Positions 24,709 to 32,950 are shown, counted from the stretch's first letter. The stretch: 34,158 nt of DNA from an uncultured Selenomonadales bacterium (GCA_905200615.1 CAJKLB010000024.1:1-34158); one strand, 5' to 3'. The notes: generated from the letters alone by a model not told the origin. Translations and numbers: made by a program.

Positions 24709-25493
24709 GCCCGCAAAGCCTTTACCGCTTCGGCTAAATCCGTATCCCAATCGCCGGTCTTTCCTGCGGCCTCCACAGAAATACCGTCATCGTAGCCGCA
24801 TTCCTTCAAGGCAAAAACAAAATCACGAATATGATAAATATCCTGGCTGTCCGGCGTGCAGCGAACCTCGTTGCTGCCGGGTTTAGCCTGCGCAATATGC
24901 GCATGAGCAATCAATCCCACGTTTTCTTTCAGAACCGCGAACGGTTCGTCTTCCACCCGCATATGATAACTGTCAGCCAGTAATTTTACACTTTTATGGT
25001 TTAACTCACGTACAAACGCGGCCCCCTCGGACACGCTGTTTAATGTATTGGTCTCATAATGACACAGAGGTTCCATGACAACAACGCAGCCGTATTTTTC
25101 CGCTGTATCACCCACAATTTCCGCCGCGTGCAGCAGCTGACGGTGTGCCTGAGCCTCATCAAAACCTTCAGGCATTCTGCGCGCTGTTCCGGAGCCGAAC
25201 ACCACTTTTTTTACGCCCAAACGCGCCATGACCGAAAATCCATGCTCTAAATATTCCCTAAGCTCTTCCTCGGGGGTAATTTCGTTTCCCACAATCGTAA
25301 TGCCGCCTTTCAGTAATCCGTTGGCACGTGTTACCGGCAAACCGATCTCCTCTATTCGCCTCAGCGCCTGAACAACCTCTTGTTCCGTTTTTAACGCCAT
25401 TTCCGAAAAGCTGCACTCAAAATAATCAAAGCCGGCAGTGTGAGCCTTTATATATATTTCATTAAAAATACTTCCGCACATTCCGATCTTCAT
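24696..25493 (-). CDS. sugar phosphate isomerase/epimerase-like TIM barrel protein (AP-endonuclease 2 fold)
   Basis: A 265-residue xylose-isomerase-like TIM barrel. Expected metal ligands are visible: Glu in VVVMEPL, Asp and His in LLADSYHM, the AHAHIAQ histidines and Glu in ISVEAAG near the C-terminus. The family includes hydroxypyruvate isomerases, tagatose/psicose epimerases and inositol enzymes; the substrate cannot be told and the neighbours (mainly RNA modification and repair) give no hint. It is the first gene of the nine-gene cluster. A possible minus-strand -10 (TACAAT, 25528-25523) lies about 30 bases upstream, with no good -35. Confidence 0.85.
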   Translation of the reverse strand: MKIGMCGSIFNEIYIKAHTAGFDYFECSFSEMALKTEQEVVQALRRIEEIGLPVTRANGLLKGGITIVGNEITPEEELREYLEHGFSVMARLGVKKVVFGSGTARRMPEGFDEAQAHRQLLHAAEIVGDTAEKYGCVVVMEPLCHYETNTLNSVSEGAAFVRELNHKSVKLLADSYHMRVEDEPFAVLKENVGLIAHAHIAQAKPGSNEVRCTPDSQDIYHIRDFVFALKECGYDDGISVEAAGKTGDWDTDLAEAVKALRAWLQ

Positions 25494-25695
25494 GTCTTCT
25501 GCCCCCTATTCTTATTTTTAACATTGTACCATATTTGCGCATTTCTTAAAAGTGATTTTTCCAAAAAGAAGCACAAAAATTCGTCAAAAAGTTTGAAGTC
25601 CTACTTTTTTATATAATTTTCATAAAATCTTCATCGTTTTTTATCTGTATAATGATATAATCGTAACAGTTTACAAAAAAAAGGAGCTCCCGATA

Positions 25696-26163
25696 ATGGC
25701 CAATAAGGCTTTTCACATTTACTGCCGTTTTAACGAATTGATTTCCCTGGTAAAAAAGCACTTACAATGCCGCTTGGGAAAATACAATCTGCTCACAAGC
25801 CAAGTGATATTATTGAAAACGCTAAATGAACAGCCCGGTCTTGCGCAAAACGAATTGGCAAAGGCGGTTTGCCGCGAGACCAGCACCCTTACCACCACAT
25901 TAAAAACTTTGGAAAAACGCGGACTTATAAAAAAACAGATTTCTGAAAAAGATAAACGTACTTACCGATTGTATCTTACCGACAGAGGCCGTGAAATCTT
26001 TGAACAATGCCGCCAAGATTTTTCCGGTTTTCTGCAAGAGCTGTTTCAGTCGCTTTCCCAAGAGGATATAGCAGCCATACAGGCGGTATCGGAAAAATTA
26101 TTTCAAGTACTTACGAAAATGGATTGCAAGGAGGTTTTTCATGTTACAATTAAAACATATTAA
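25696..26163 (+). CDS. MarR-family transcriptional regulator
   Basis: A 155-residue winged-helix regulator: LGKYNLLTSQVILLKTL, LAQNELAKAVCRETSTLTTTLKTLEKRGLIKKQ (helix-turn-helix, about 52-84) and the wing SEKDKRTYRLYLTDRGREIF. The ATG follows AAGGAGCTCCCGATA. Two overlapping -10-like TATAAT boxes (25648-25653, 25656-25661) precede it but neither has a good -35. Its end overlaps the ABC transporter gene by 23 bases, so it probably represses its own operon and responds to a compound moved by, or signalled through, the transporter. Confidence 0.9.
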   Translation: MANKAFHIYCRFNELISLVKKHLQCRLGKYNLLTSQVILLKTLNEQPGLAQNELAKAVCRETSTLTTTLKTLEKRGLIKKQISEKDKRTYRLYLTDRGREIFEQCRQDFSGFLQELFQSLSQEDIAAIQAVSEKLFQVLTKMDCKEVFHVTIKTY

Positions 26164-29100
26164 AAAAAGTTATGTCAGCAGCGGCTTTGCGCAGAACGCG
26201 CTTGACGATGTTTGCCTTTCCTTTCGGCAAAATGAATTTGTCGCGGTTTTAGGCCCCAGCGGCAGCGGAAAAACAACGCTTTTGAACATCGTTGGCGGAC
26301 TGGATCAATATACGGACGGAGATCTGATCATCAACGGAAAATCCACGAAGCAATTTACCGACGCCGACTGGGATTCCTATAGAAACCATTCCATTGGTTT
26401 TGTATTTCAAAGTTATAATCTGATTCCGCACCAAAGTGTACTGGCCAATGTAGAACTCGCTCTTACGCTTTCCGGCGTCTCCCGAAAGGAGCGCAGACAA
26501 CGTGCAAAAGAAGCATTGATTAAAGTAGGGCTGAACGATCAACTGGGGAAAAAGCCCAACCAAATGTCCGGAGGACAAATGCAGCGTGTTGCCATTGCGC
26601 GGGCGCTGGTAAATGATCCGGACATTTTACTGGCAGATGAGCCTACCGGCGCGCTGGATTCTGCCACAAGCATACAAATCATGGATCTGTTAAAAGAGGT
26701 TTCCAAAGACAGACTGGTCATTATGGTAACGCATAATCCGGACCTTGCCAATCAGTACGCCAACCGTATTATCCGCTTAAAGGACGGTAAAATCACAGAT
26801 GATACCAATCCGTTTAACGGAGGCGAAGAATCCTCCGCAGTAAGAAAGACGCAAAAGACCTCCATGTCCTTTTTGACCGCGCTTTCCCTTTCCCTGAACA
26901 ATTTAATGACCAAGAAAGCGCGAACCTTTTTAACCAGCTTTGCCGGCTCCATCGGCATTATCGGCATCGCCCTCATCTTAGCGCTTTCCAGCGGCATCAA
27001 AGCGTATATCAATGAGATACAGGAAAAAACGCTTTCTTCCTATCCCATTCAAATTGAAGCTGAACAGATGGATATGAGCAGTTTAATCAGCAGCATTATG
27101 GATGTACAGGATAAAAGCTCTCTTCATGATAAAGACGCGGTATATGCCAGTTCGGTAATGTATGATTTAGCGAACTCCATGAATAACGCGCAAACCAAAC
27201 AAAACAACCTGAAGAAGCTGAAAGAATTTATTGAAAGCGGAAACAGTCAGCTCAAAGAATACGCTACCACCATTCAATATTCCTATGACATTCCGTTAAA
27301 TATCTACGCAAAAACTACCGAGGATACCTATCAAAAAGCCGATATCATGGAAGTCTTTTCCTCCATGACCGACAGCACTTCGGAAAATATGGAGTCTCTC
27401 TCCTTAGGATTTTCCTCTTATAACACCTGGGGTGAAATTCTTTCCGGTGCAAACGGCGAACCGGTGTCCGATGTTATTTTCTCACAGTATGAGCTGGTAG
27501 AAGGCCGTTGGCCTGAAGAGAAAACGGACATTGTGCTTGTTTTAGATAAGAATAATGAAATCACTGATATCACTCTTCATGCGCTGGGTCTGAAAACCAC
27601 TGAAGAAATTGTTTCGGATATGCTTGCCGCCCGCAGAGGCGAAACGATAGATCAAACGATAAAAAGTTACAGCTATGAAGAAATCATGAACCTCTCTTTT
27701 AAATTAATCACCGCCACCGATTATTATACTGATAATAACGATGACGGCATCTGGGAGGATCTTTCCGATAATGAATCGGCCATGGAAGTCATCATCAACA
27801 ACGGACTGGATCTTAACATCTGCGGAATTATCCGTCCTCTGCCGGATACGGTAACTTCTATGAATGCTTCGCTTTACTATACCCGCGCGCTGACCGATTA
27901 CATTATGGAGCGTACCGCTTCCTCCGAAATTGTTCAGGCTCAGCAAGCTCCGGAAAACCAAAACCGGGATATTTTTACCGGACTGCCCTTTGTATTAGAA
28001 AACGAACAGCAGGCTACGCCGGAAGAACAGGCCGAAGAATTAAAAGCCTATTTTTCACAACTCAATGCCATGGAAAAAAATACAATGTATCAAAAAATAC
28101 TGGCTACACCCGATGCGGAGACTATGGAAAAAACCGTTGCGGAATATATGAGCCAATATCCTGATCGCGCAGCATTGGAAGAAATGATTTTTTCTCAGTA
28201 TTCGGAATCCGCGGGAGTTGATGAGGAATCCATCCGCAATTTTATCGCAGGCTACAGTGATGAGGAACTGCGGGAAATGGTGGAATCGGCCATACGGGAA
28301 ATGATTACCGCACAGTATGAAAAGAACGCGGAAGATACCATCAATCAAATTGCCGAGCAGCCCTCCCCCCAGGAACTTGAAAAATTAAAAGCGCAAATCA
28401 CTGCACAGCTGACTGATCGTAATACCAAAATGATGTATGTTGTCTCTCAATACACCGCTTCCACCGCAATGCCAACCGAAAGCATCATGGCCTATCTATA
28501 CGGTCTCAGTGACGCCGAGCTTGACGCCATTGTAGACGATCTTGCTTCCAATGCAGCAAAACAGCTGTATTCCCAATACGGCAGTACGGATACTGCCGCC
28601 GCCATACAAAAGGTTGCCGATGCTTTTGACGCTTATGTTTCCACCCTGACAACCGATCAGCTTACCGCTCTTTATGACGACTGCATGCCGCCTAAAACTT
28701 CCGAATCAACTCTTAGTGATAATCTGAAAATTTTAGGTGTTGCCGATCCGGATTTTCCTTCCGCTATCAACATTTACGCTGCCACTTTTGCCGATAAAGA
28801 CGAAATAGGTACAATTATTAACCAGTACAACAGCAGCGCGGCCGAAGAAGATCAGATATCCTATACAGATTATGTTGCTTTAATTATGTCCTCCGTGACC
28901 ACTATTATCGATGCCATCAGCTATGTGCTGATTGCCTTTGTTTCCATCTCTTTGGTAGTATCCTCTATTATGATCGGCATTATCACATACATTTCCGTAT
29001 TAGAGCGCACCAAAGAAATCGGTATTCTTCGCGCGATCGGCGCCTCCAAAAAAGATATCTCACGGGTCTTCAATGCGGAAACACTGATTGTAGGTTTTGC

Positions 29101-29320
29101 TTCCGGTGCAATCGGTATTTTGGTTACCATAATTCTGTGTATTCCGACAAACCTGATTATCCGTCAGCTTTCGGGCATTGAATCCCTTACCGCCTATCTT
29201 CCGCCGGCCGGAGGTGTCATCCTGATGCTGCTGAGCATGTTCTTTACGCTAATTGCCGGCCTATTCCCCGCCATGCTTGCTGCAAAAAAAGATCCTGTTG
29301 TAGCACTGCGTACAGAATAA
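26141..29320 (+). CDS. fused ABC ATPase/permease (MacB/FtsX type) with large extracytoplasmic domain
   Basis: A 1059-residue single-chain half-transporter. The N-terminal LolD-type ATPase (about 1-225) has Walker A GPSGSGKTT (38-46), signature MSGGQMQRVAIARAL, Walker B ILLADEPTGALD and H-loop MVTHNPD. One membrane helix (about 263-286) leads to a very large outer domain (about 290-920), then the FtsX-type module with three helices (about 925-950, 985-1007, 1022-1045) containing ERTKEIGILRAIGASKKDI and a final AAKKDPVVALRTE. MacB-type proteins work as mechanotransmission pumps for peptides or lipoproteins, often antimicrobial-peptide resistance. The outer domain is unusually long and has two related segments of about 84 residues (starting near 685 and 769). 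The ATG follows AAGGAGG. Confidence 0.9.
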   Translation: MLQLKHIKKSYVSSGFAQNALDDVCLSFRQNEFVAVLGPSGSGKTTLLNIVGGLDQYTDGDLIINGKSTKQFTDADWDSYRNHSIGFVFQSYNLIPHQSVLANVELALTLSGVSRKERRQRAKEALIKVGLNDQLGKKPNQMSGGQMQRVAIARALVNDPDILLADEPTGALDSATSIQIMDLLKEVSKDRLVIMVTHNPDLANQYANRIIRLKDGKITDDTNPFNGGEESSAVRKTQKTSMSFLTALSLSLNNLMTKKARTFLTSFAGSIGIIGIALILALSSGIKAYINEIQEKTLSSYPIQIEAEQMDMSSLISSIMDVQDKSSLHDKDAVYASSVMYDLANSMNNAQTKQNNLKKLKEFIESGNSQLKEYATTIQYSYDIPLNIYAKTTEDTYQKADIMEVFSSMTDSTSENMESLSLGFSSYNTWGEILSGANGEPVSDVIFSQYELVEGRWPEEKTDIVLVLDKNNEITDITLHALGLKTTEEIVSDMLAARRGETIDQTIKSYSYEEIMNLSFKLITATDYYTDNNDDGIWEDLSDNESAMEVIINNGLDLNICGIIRPLPDTVTSMNASLYYTRALTDYIMERTASSEIVQAQQAPENQNRDIFTGLPFVLENEQQATPEEQAEELKAYFSQLNAMEKNTMYQKILATPDAETMEKTVAEYMSQYPDRAALEEMIFSQYSESAGVDEESIRNFIAGYSDEELREMVESAIREMITAQYEKNAEDTINQIAEQPSPQELEKLKAQITAQLTDRNTKMMYVVSQYTASTAMPTESIMAYLYGLSDAELDAIVDDLASNAAKQLYSQYGSTDTAAAIQKVADAFDAYVSTLTTDQLTALYDDCMPPKTSESTLSDNLKILGVADPDFPSAINIYAATFADKDEIGTIINQYNSSAAEEDQISYTDYVALIMSSVTTIIDAISYVLIAFVSISLVVSSIMIGIITYISVLERTKEIGILRAIGASKKDISRVFNAETLIVGFASGAIGILVTIILCIPTNLIIRQLSGIESLTAYLPPAGGVILMLLSMFFTLIAGLFPAMLAAKKDPVVALRTE

Positions 29321-29395
29321 AACGAGCATCGGTAATCGCTATTCCTTCGATATGTCTCCTATCCACGAAAAGAAACATGTCCGCATTCCAATCTC

Positions 29396-29426
29396 AGGCA
29401 GCCGCTCTCTGCGGCTGTCTTTTTTT
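29396..29426 (+). terminator. terminator of the MarR-ABC operon
   Basis: AGGCAGCCGC pairs with GCGGCTGTCT (10 bp, one G:T) around a 5-base TCTCT loop, followed by seven T. It lies 75 bases after the ABC stop codon. Confidence 0.9.
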
Positions 29427-30065
29427 CTACTTTCTCCTGCTCCCCCGCAAGCAAATCTTTGTATTTCTTTATGCTAATTTGTTCTGTTGCATAATCTTCC
29501 GTTTTCTTCTATACTCGCCTATATCTTTCTTATTGTGACGGATTGGATCTACAGAATATTCTATGCCCTAAAGACTTCTGCTTCCGTATTGAACTTTTAC
29601 TTCTTCCTGACACCCGAAACTCCTTCGTGTACTTTTTCCCTTTATCCTATAAATTCAGCTATACTCCTCTTCGGCGGGATACTTACCTATACGATTCTTT
29701 GTATATCTTTTTGATTTTTTAATTTTCCAATCTGTCGAAAAGCCTATTCGTAAATAGGTACAAAAGTAAAATTTTTATGCATTGTATAAAGGATGAAGGT
29801 TCGGGTAAACATCTCGGCCTCTCTTCTACGCTCTTTCAGATAAACTTCCGCACCCTGACCGGAGAGCCGGCCTATCATCAAAAAAGGCGAGCAAACACTC
29901 TATTGCGCAATTTTTTCGGCCGCAAGACTTTTTCAACAGACTGAAAGGCCTGCACATAGGCAGGCCTTCTATAATAAAAGAGAAATAAATTGCTTCTTTT
30001 GTAAACATTGACACTTTTTCTTAAAGAGAATGCTCTTGTCGTAATTTTATGTGCAGCAAAGGGTA
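29427..30065. other. 640-base stretch without a clear gene
   Basis: No frame here has a ribosome site. The minus strand carries a 44-codon frame (29744-29878) with coding-like, basic composition (KERRREAEMFTRTF segment) but no Shine-Dalgarno sequence; it may be a remnant or part of an interspersed repeat. A perfect 9-bp hairpin follows at 29945-29968. The plus-strand frame 29487-29714 is low-complexity hydrophobic with a TTG start and is not supported. Confidence 0.5.
29945..29968. repeat. perfect 9-bp hairpin
   Basis: AAGGCCTGC-ACATAG-GCAGGCCTT. There is no strong T run on either side (plus strand continues CTATAATAAAAG), so it is not a typical terminator, though it could stop transcription from the Cys-rich gene about 100 bases upstream on the minus strand. 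Other copies in the genome would mark it as part of an interspersed repeat. Confidence 0.5.
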
Positions 30066-30287
30066 TCAGCAGCCGCAGCCGTTGTTATTCCCGCAGCCGT
30101 TTCCGCAGTCACCGCAGCAGCAGCAAATCAGCAGAAGCAGGATGATGATCCAGCAGCAGTTACCGTCGCCGCCAAAGCCGCAGCCACAGCCGTTATTGCC
30201 GCCGCAGCAGAAAAGAATGATAAGAAGAATGATTAACCAGGTGCAATCGTTGTTTCCGCACTCGTTTCTGGAAAAGAATCCGCCCAT
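30066..30287 (-). CDS. Cys-rich micro-protein with two hydrophobic segments (spore-type candidate 2)
   Basis: A 73-residue protein: polar head with two Cys (NECGNNDC), hydrophobic segment (about 16-26), a Gly/Asn/Cys loop (CCGGNNGCGCG, then DGNCC), a second hydrophobic segment (46-54), and a tail of CCCC plus GDCGNGCGNNNGCGC. Almost a quarter of the residues are Cys. Related clostridial proteins are labelled 'high-cysteine' hypotheticals as far as I recall; function unknown. The ATG at 30287 follows AAGGAG at seven bases; a longer frame to 30434 has no such site and runs through the promoter. A sigma-K-like promoter and a palindrome lie just upstream. The architecture matches the gene at 1115-1375. 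Confidence 0.75.
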   Translation of the reverse strand: MGGFFSRNECGNNDCTWLIILLIILFCCGGNNGCGCGFGGDGNCCWIIILLLLICCCCGDCGNGCGNNNGCGC

Positions 30288-30313
30288 AATAAAACTCCTT
30301 TTTAACAAAAATT

Positions 30314-30330
30314 TGTAAGTACATCTTACA
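30314..30330. promoter_or_regulatory. palindrome ahead of Cys-rich gene 2
   Basis: TGTAAG-TACAT-CTTACA has perfect 6-bp arms and lies 27 bases upstream of the ATG, at the start site predicted from the sigma-K-like promoter. It could be an operator or a 5' mRNA stem. Confidence 0.4.
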
Positions 30331-30334
30331 GTGT

Positions 30335-30363
30335 TATAATATGTTTCCGCCGCGGAAGTTGTT
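30335..30363 (-). promoter_or_regulatory. sigma-K-like sporulation promoter candidate
   Basis: On the minus strand AACA (30363-30360), 16 bases, CATATTATA (30343-30335): an exact fit to the Bacillus sigma-K consensus mACm-N16-CATAnnnTA. The spacer holds its own inverted repeat TTCCGC-C-GCGGAA (30345-30357). No good sigma-A promoter was found for the gene. Confidence 0.5.
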
Positions 30364-30471
30364 ACAAACTGCTTGATGTGAAAATTGTTCAGGTTTTTTG
30401 TGCAGTTTGACAGTAGCCCTCCGCCCCGCATCATGGTACAATGATAAAAAATAATTTGGGAGGACTGTTTT

Positions 30472-31593
30472 ATGGCAGGCGTTACTTTAAGACATATTTA
30501 TAAAGTATATCCGGGCGGCGTTACCGCTGTTAACGACTTTAACCTTGTAATTAAGGATAAGGAATTTATCGTTCTGGTAGGTCCCTCCGGCTGCGGAAAA
30601 TCCACAACTTTGCGTATGGTAGCCGGTCTTGAGGAAATTACCGAAGGCGAGCTTTTTATCGGGGACAAACTGATGAACGATGTTGCCCCGAAAGACAGAG
30701 ATATCGCAATGGTTTTCCAGAACTACGCGTTGTATCCGCATATGACGGTTTATGAGAACATGGCGTTCGGCCTTCGTCTTCGGAAAATGCATAAAGGCGA
30801 AATTGATAAGAAAGTAAAAGAAGCCGCAAAAGTGCTGGGCATTGAAGAATATCTGCAGCGCAAACCGAAGGCGCTTTCCGGCGGACAGCGTCAGCGTGTT
30901 GCTTTGGGGCGTGCTATTGTTCGTGAGCCTATGGTTTTCCTTATGGACGAACCGCTTTCTAACCTTGACGCAAAACTGCGTGTACAGATGCGTACGGAAA
31001 TTACCCGTCTTCACAAACGGCTGAATACCACTTTTATTTATGTTACGCATGACCAGACTGAGGCCATGACAATGGGTACTCGTATCGTAGTTATGAAAGA
31101 CGGATTCATTCAGCAAGTGGATTCTCCTCAAAATCTTTATGATTATCCCTGCAACAAATTTGTGGCGGGCTTCATCGGTTCACCTCAGATGAACTTCTTT
31201 GACGCCACGCTGCTGAAAGAGGGCGACAACGTTGTAGCGCGTTTCGGTGAAAACAAAGTAACGCTTCCGCAGGCCATCGTATCAAAACTGACGGACGAAA
31301 GCTATATCGGAAAAGATGTTATTCTCGGTATTCGTCCGGATGATATTCACGATGAGCAAGTATTTATTGAAGCGCATCCCGAAGCTAAAATCAAAGCGCA
31401 TGTGGATATTCTTGAAAAACTGGGCTTTGAAACTCTTGTTTACCTGGAAATGGACGGCAAAGACGATAACGCGGTTGCCCGTGTAAATCCGCGCTCAACG
31501 ATCATGAGCGGCGATGATGTGGTCCTTGCGTTAGATCCGTATCGTATCAGATTATTCGATAAGGATACCGAAGTAAGTATTTTGGATAATTAA
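30472..31593 (+). CDS. sugar ABC transporter ATP-binding protein, MsmK/UgpC/MalK type
   Basis: A 373-residue ATPase of the CUT1 importer class. ATPase domain: Walker A GPSGCGKST (37-45), Q-loop VFQNYALYPHMTV, signature LSGGQRQRVALGRAIV (135-150), Walker B VFLMDEPLSNLDA (155-167), H-loop YVTHDQTEAM; then a C-terminal OB/TOBE regulatory domain (about 235-373) with GFIGSPQMNF and GIRPDDI. No permease or binding-protein genes lie beside it, as with shared 'multi-sugar' ATPases (MsiK/MsmK) that energise several importers. The ATG follows GGGAGG. A TACAAT (30437-30442) may be its -10, but the only TTGACA (30407-30412) is 24 bases away, too far for a normal promoter. Confidence 0.92.
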   Translation: MAGVTLRHIYKVYPGGVTAVNDFNLVIKDKEFIVLVGPSGCGKSTTLRMVAGLEEITEGELFIGDKLMNDVAPKDRDIAMVFQNYALYPHMTVYENMAFGLRLRKMHKGEIDKKVKEAAKVLGIEEYLQRKPKALSGGQRQRVALGRAIVREPMVFLMDEPLSNLDAKLRVQMRTEITRLHKRLNTTFIYVTHDQTEAMTMGTRIVVMKDGFIQQVDSPQNLYDYPCNKFVAGFIGSPQMNFFDATLLKEGDNVVARFGENKVTLPQAIVSKLTDESYIGKDVILGIRPDDIHDEQVFIEAHPEAKIKAHVDILEKLGFETLVYLEMDGKDDNAVARVNPRSTIMSGDDVVLALDPYRIRLFDKDTEVSILDN

Positions 31594-31597
31594 AACA

Positions 31598-31640
31598 AAG
31601 AACCTCGCAAAGCTTAAGCCTCGCGAGGTTCTTATTTATT
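31598..31640 (+). terminator. terminator after the sugar ABC ATPase
   Basis: AAGAACCTCGC pairs with GCGAGGTTCTT (11 bp) around a 14-base loop, followed by ATTTATTTT; it starts four bases after the stop codon. Confidence 0.8.
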
Positions 31641-31642
31641 TT

Positions 31643-31676
31643 AAGCGTTTCCGCATGCCTGCGGCAACGCTTTTTC
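31643..31676 (+). terminator. second terminator hairpin between convergent genes
   Basis: AAGCGTT/AACGCTT outer stem with inner CCGCA-TGCC-TGCGG and one mismatch, followed by five T on the plus strand. It directly abuts the PHP gene stop and may also help end that gene, although the minus-strand flank is less T-rich. Confidence 0.7.
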
Positions 31677-31677
31677 T

Positions 31678-32694
31678 CTATTTTTCCTGCAAGAAATATG
31701 CCTGCGTGTTCGCATTCCTGCCGCAAAAATCCGTCACCGTCAACCGAAAATAACCGTCATCAGGTTCCAATGAAAACACTGCTTCAGTAAGCGGCATTTG
31801 ATCAACCGCAAAAACCGCCTGACTTCTGCGCCCCATCGTAGTCAGAGAAACCTGAGCCGCAGGCGAACATTGCAATTTTACCTGATTCTTCTCCAGAACA
31901 AGGCTAAAAATCTCCGGTCCCTGCGAGGCATAAAAAGATCCGTTTTCCAGTGCGGTAAACACCGCGTCATAAGTAAGTTCCGGAGCATTAATCTGTATCC
32001 AGCCGCCAAAAGAATCATTATCCGGTGAATCAAAAGACGTCAGATTATGAGAATCATCACAGGCAGTACAAAAAATTTGTTTTCCCGCACGCAAAAAATC
32101 ATCAAAAGTATTGATATCATAATCATGAATTCCATCCTTTAAAGAATGATGATTATAAATCTCTACCGCAAACAATCCTTCATATTGCAAATACTGCAGC
32201 GCGTTCTCCAAGGACCAGTTGGGATGATTATAAGCAACTAAAAACCCTGCTTCACCGGCCCTTCTTATAATATCATTGATCCCTTCTGCCGAATATATAC
32301 GTTCAAATTCACCATTATGACGAATCAGATGTTCCACATTAGGATTAATATAGTGATTATAAAGGCTGCTGTAGCAGGGTGTAATTATATTATGCTGATC
32401 TTTTGCATATAGATTCAGATGACAAACCCGCATTCTTCTGTTCTTTATCGATGATATATGCGGATTTTCTTTGATAGCAATTTCACAGGAAGTAATGGTT
32501 AAAAAGTTCTCATCATCAAAGGCTGAATTGTCTATCAAATGCTCATGGTCTGTGAAGGCAACAATGGAGTATCCTCGTTTTTTGTAGGCTTCCTTGAGCT
32601 GCGCGATACTTAACGCGCCATCGGAATTTGTGCTGTGACAGTGCAGATTTGCTTTATAAAAGCGCTGCGTTGGATCAAGCAATACTTTATTCAT
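31678..32694 (-). CDS. PHP-domain metal-dependent phosphoesterase-like protein
   Basis: A 338-residue cytoplasmic protein. The PHP metal-site motifs are all present: HCHSTNSDG (19-27), FTDHEH (about 47-52), a Glu in TSCEIA, HPNWS in the middle, and CDDSHN with the final Asp-His pair. PHP enzymes hydrolyse phosphoesters (nucleotide, sugar or histidinol phosphates); those with a standalone PHP plus a C-terminal beta domain, as here (about 245-338), are largely uncharacterised. The ATG follows AGGAGG and a good promoter precedes it; it is a single-gene unit facing the ABC ATPase. The substrate is unknown. Confidence 0.85.
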   Translation of the reverse strand: MNKVLLDPTQRFYKANLHCHSTNSDGALSIAQLKEAYKKRGYSIVAFTDHEHLIDNSAFDDENFLTITSCEIAIKENPHISSIKNRRMRVCHLNLYAKDQHNIITPCYSSLYNHYINPNVEHLIRHNGEFERIYSAEGINDIIRRAGEAGFLVAYNHPNWSLENALQYLQYEGLFAVEIYNHHSLKDGIHDYDINTFDDFLRAGKQIFCTACDDSHNLTSFDSPDNDSFGGWIQINAPELTYDAVFTALENGSFYASQGPEIFSLVLEKNQVKLQCSPAAQVSLTTMGRRSQAVFAVDQMPLTEAVFSLEPDDGYFRLTVTDFCGRNANTQAYFLQEK

Positions 32695-32732
32695 GCTTTT
32701 TTCCTCCTATAAAATTAGTTATTGATACTTTT

Positions 32733-32761
32733 ATTAAACTGAAATTTTATCAAAAAGTCAA
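32733..32761 (-). promoter_or_regulatory. promoter of the PHP gene
   Basis: On the minus strand TTGACT (32761-32756), 17 bases, TTTAAT (32738-32733), 39 bases before the ATG. Confidence 0.6.
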
Positions 32762-32809
32762 TTTAATTTTTTATGGCCAAAATATATCCGTAATTTTTAC
32801 AGTGCAGAA

Positions 32810-32837
32810 TTGACAAATTCATTTTTTTATGTATAAT
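32810..32837 (+). promoter_or_regulatory. strong promoter of tRNA-Ser
   Basis: Perfect TTGACA (32810-32815) and perfect TATAAT (32832-32837) with a 16-base spacer; the tRNA begins 17 bases after the -10. Confidence 0.85.
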
Positions 32838-32853
32838 AAATGTTAACTAATAT

Positions 32854-32945
32854 GGAGAAGTACCCAAGAGGCTGAAGGGTCTGGCTTCGAACACCAGTAG
32901 ACGGCGAATAACCGTGCGAGGGTTCAAATCCCTCCTTCTCCGCCA
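32854..32945 (+). tRNA. tRNA-Ser (anticodon CGA)
   Basis: Reads UCG codons. The acceptor GGAGAAG pairs fully with CTTCTCC, followed by G73 and encoded CCA. D arm CCC/GGG; anticodon arm CTGGC-TTCGAAC-ACCAG with CGA after T33 and a C:A mismatch next to the loop; a long variable arm of 22 bases (class II, as expected for Ser); T arm GAGGG-TTCAAAT-CCCTC. It has its own promoter and terminator. tRNA 3' ends are common integration sites, and disrupted accessory DNA follows. Confidence 0.93.
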
Positions 32946-32950
32946 CAAAG

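Noticed and set aside
29487..29714. Hydrophobic 75-residue frame after the ABC operon
   Set aside because: TTG start without ribosome site; T-rich DNA commonly yields such frames.
30049..30318. Plus-strand Gln/Pro- and Ala-rich frames opposite Cys-rich gene 2
   Set aside because: They are the complement of the GC-rich Cys/Gly codons; no ribosome site, while the minus strand has AAGGAG, an ATG and a promoter.
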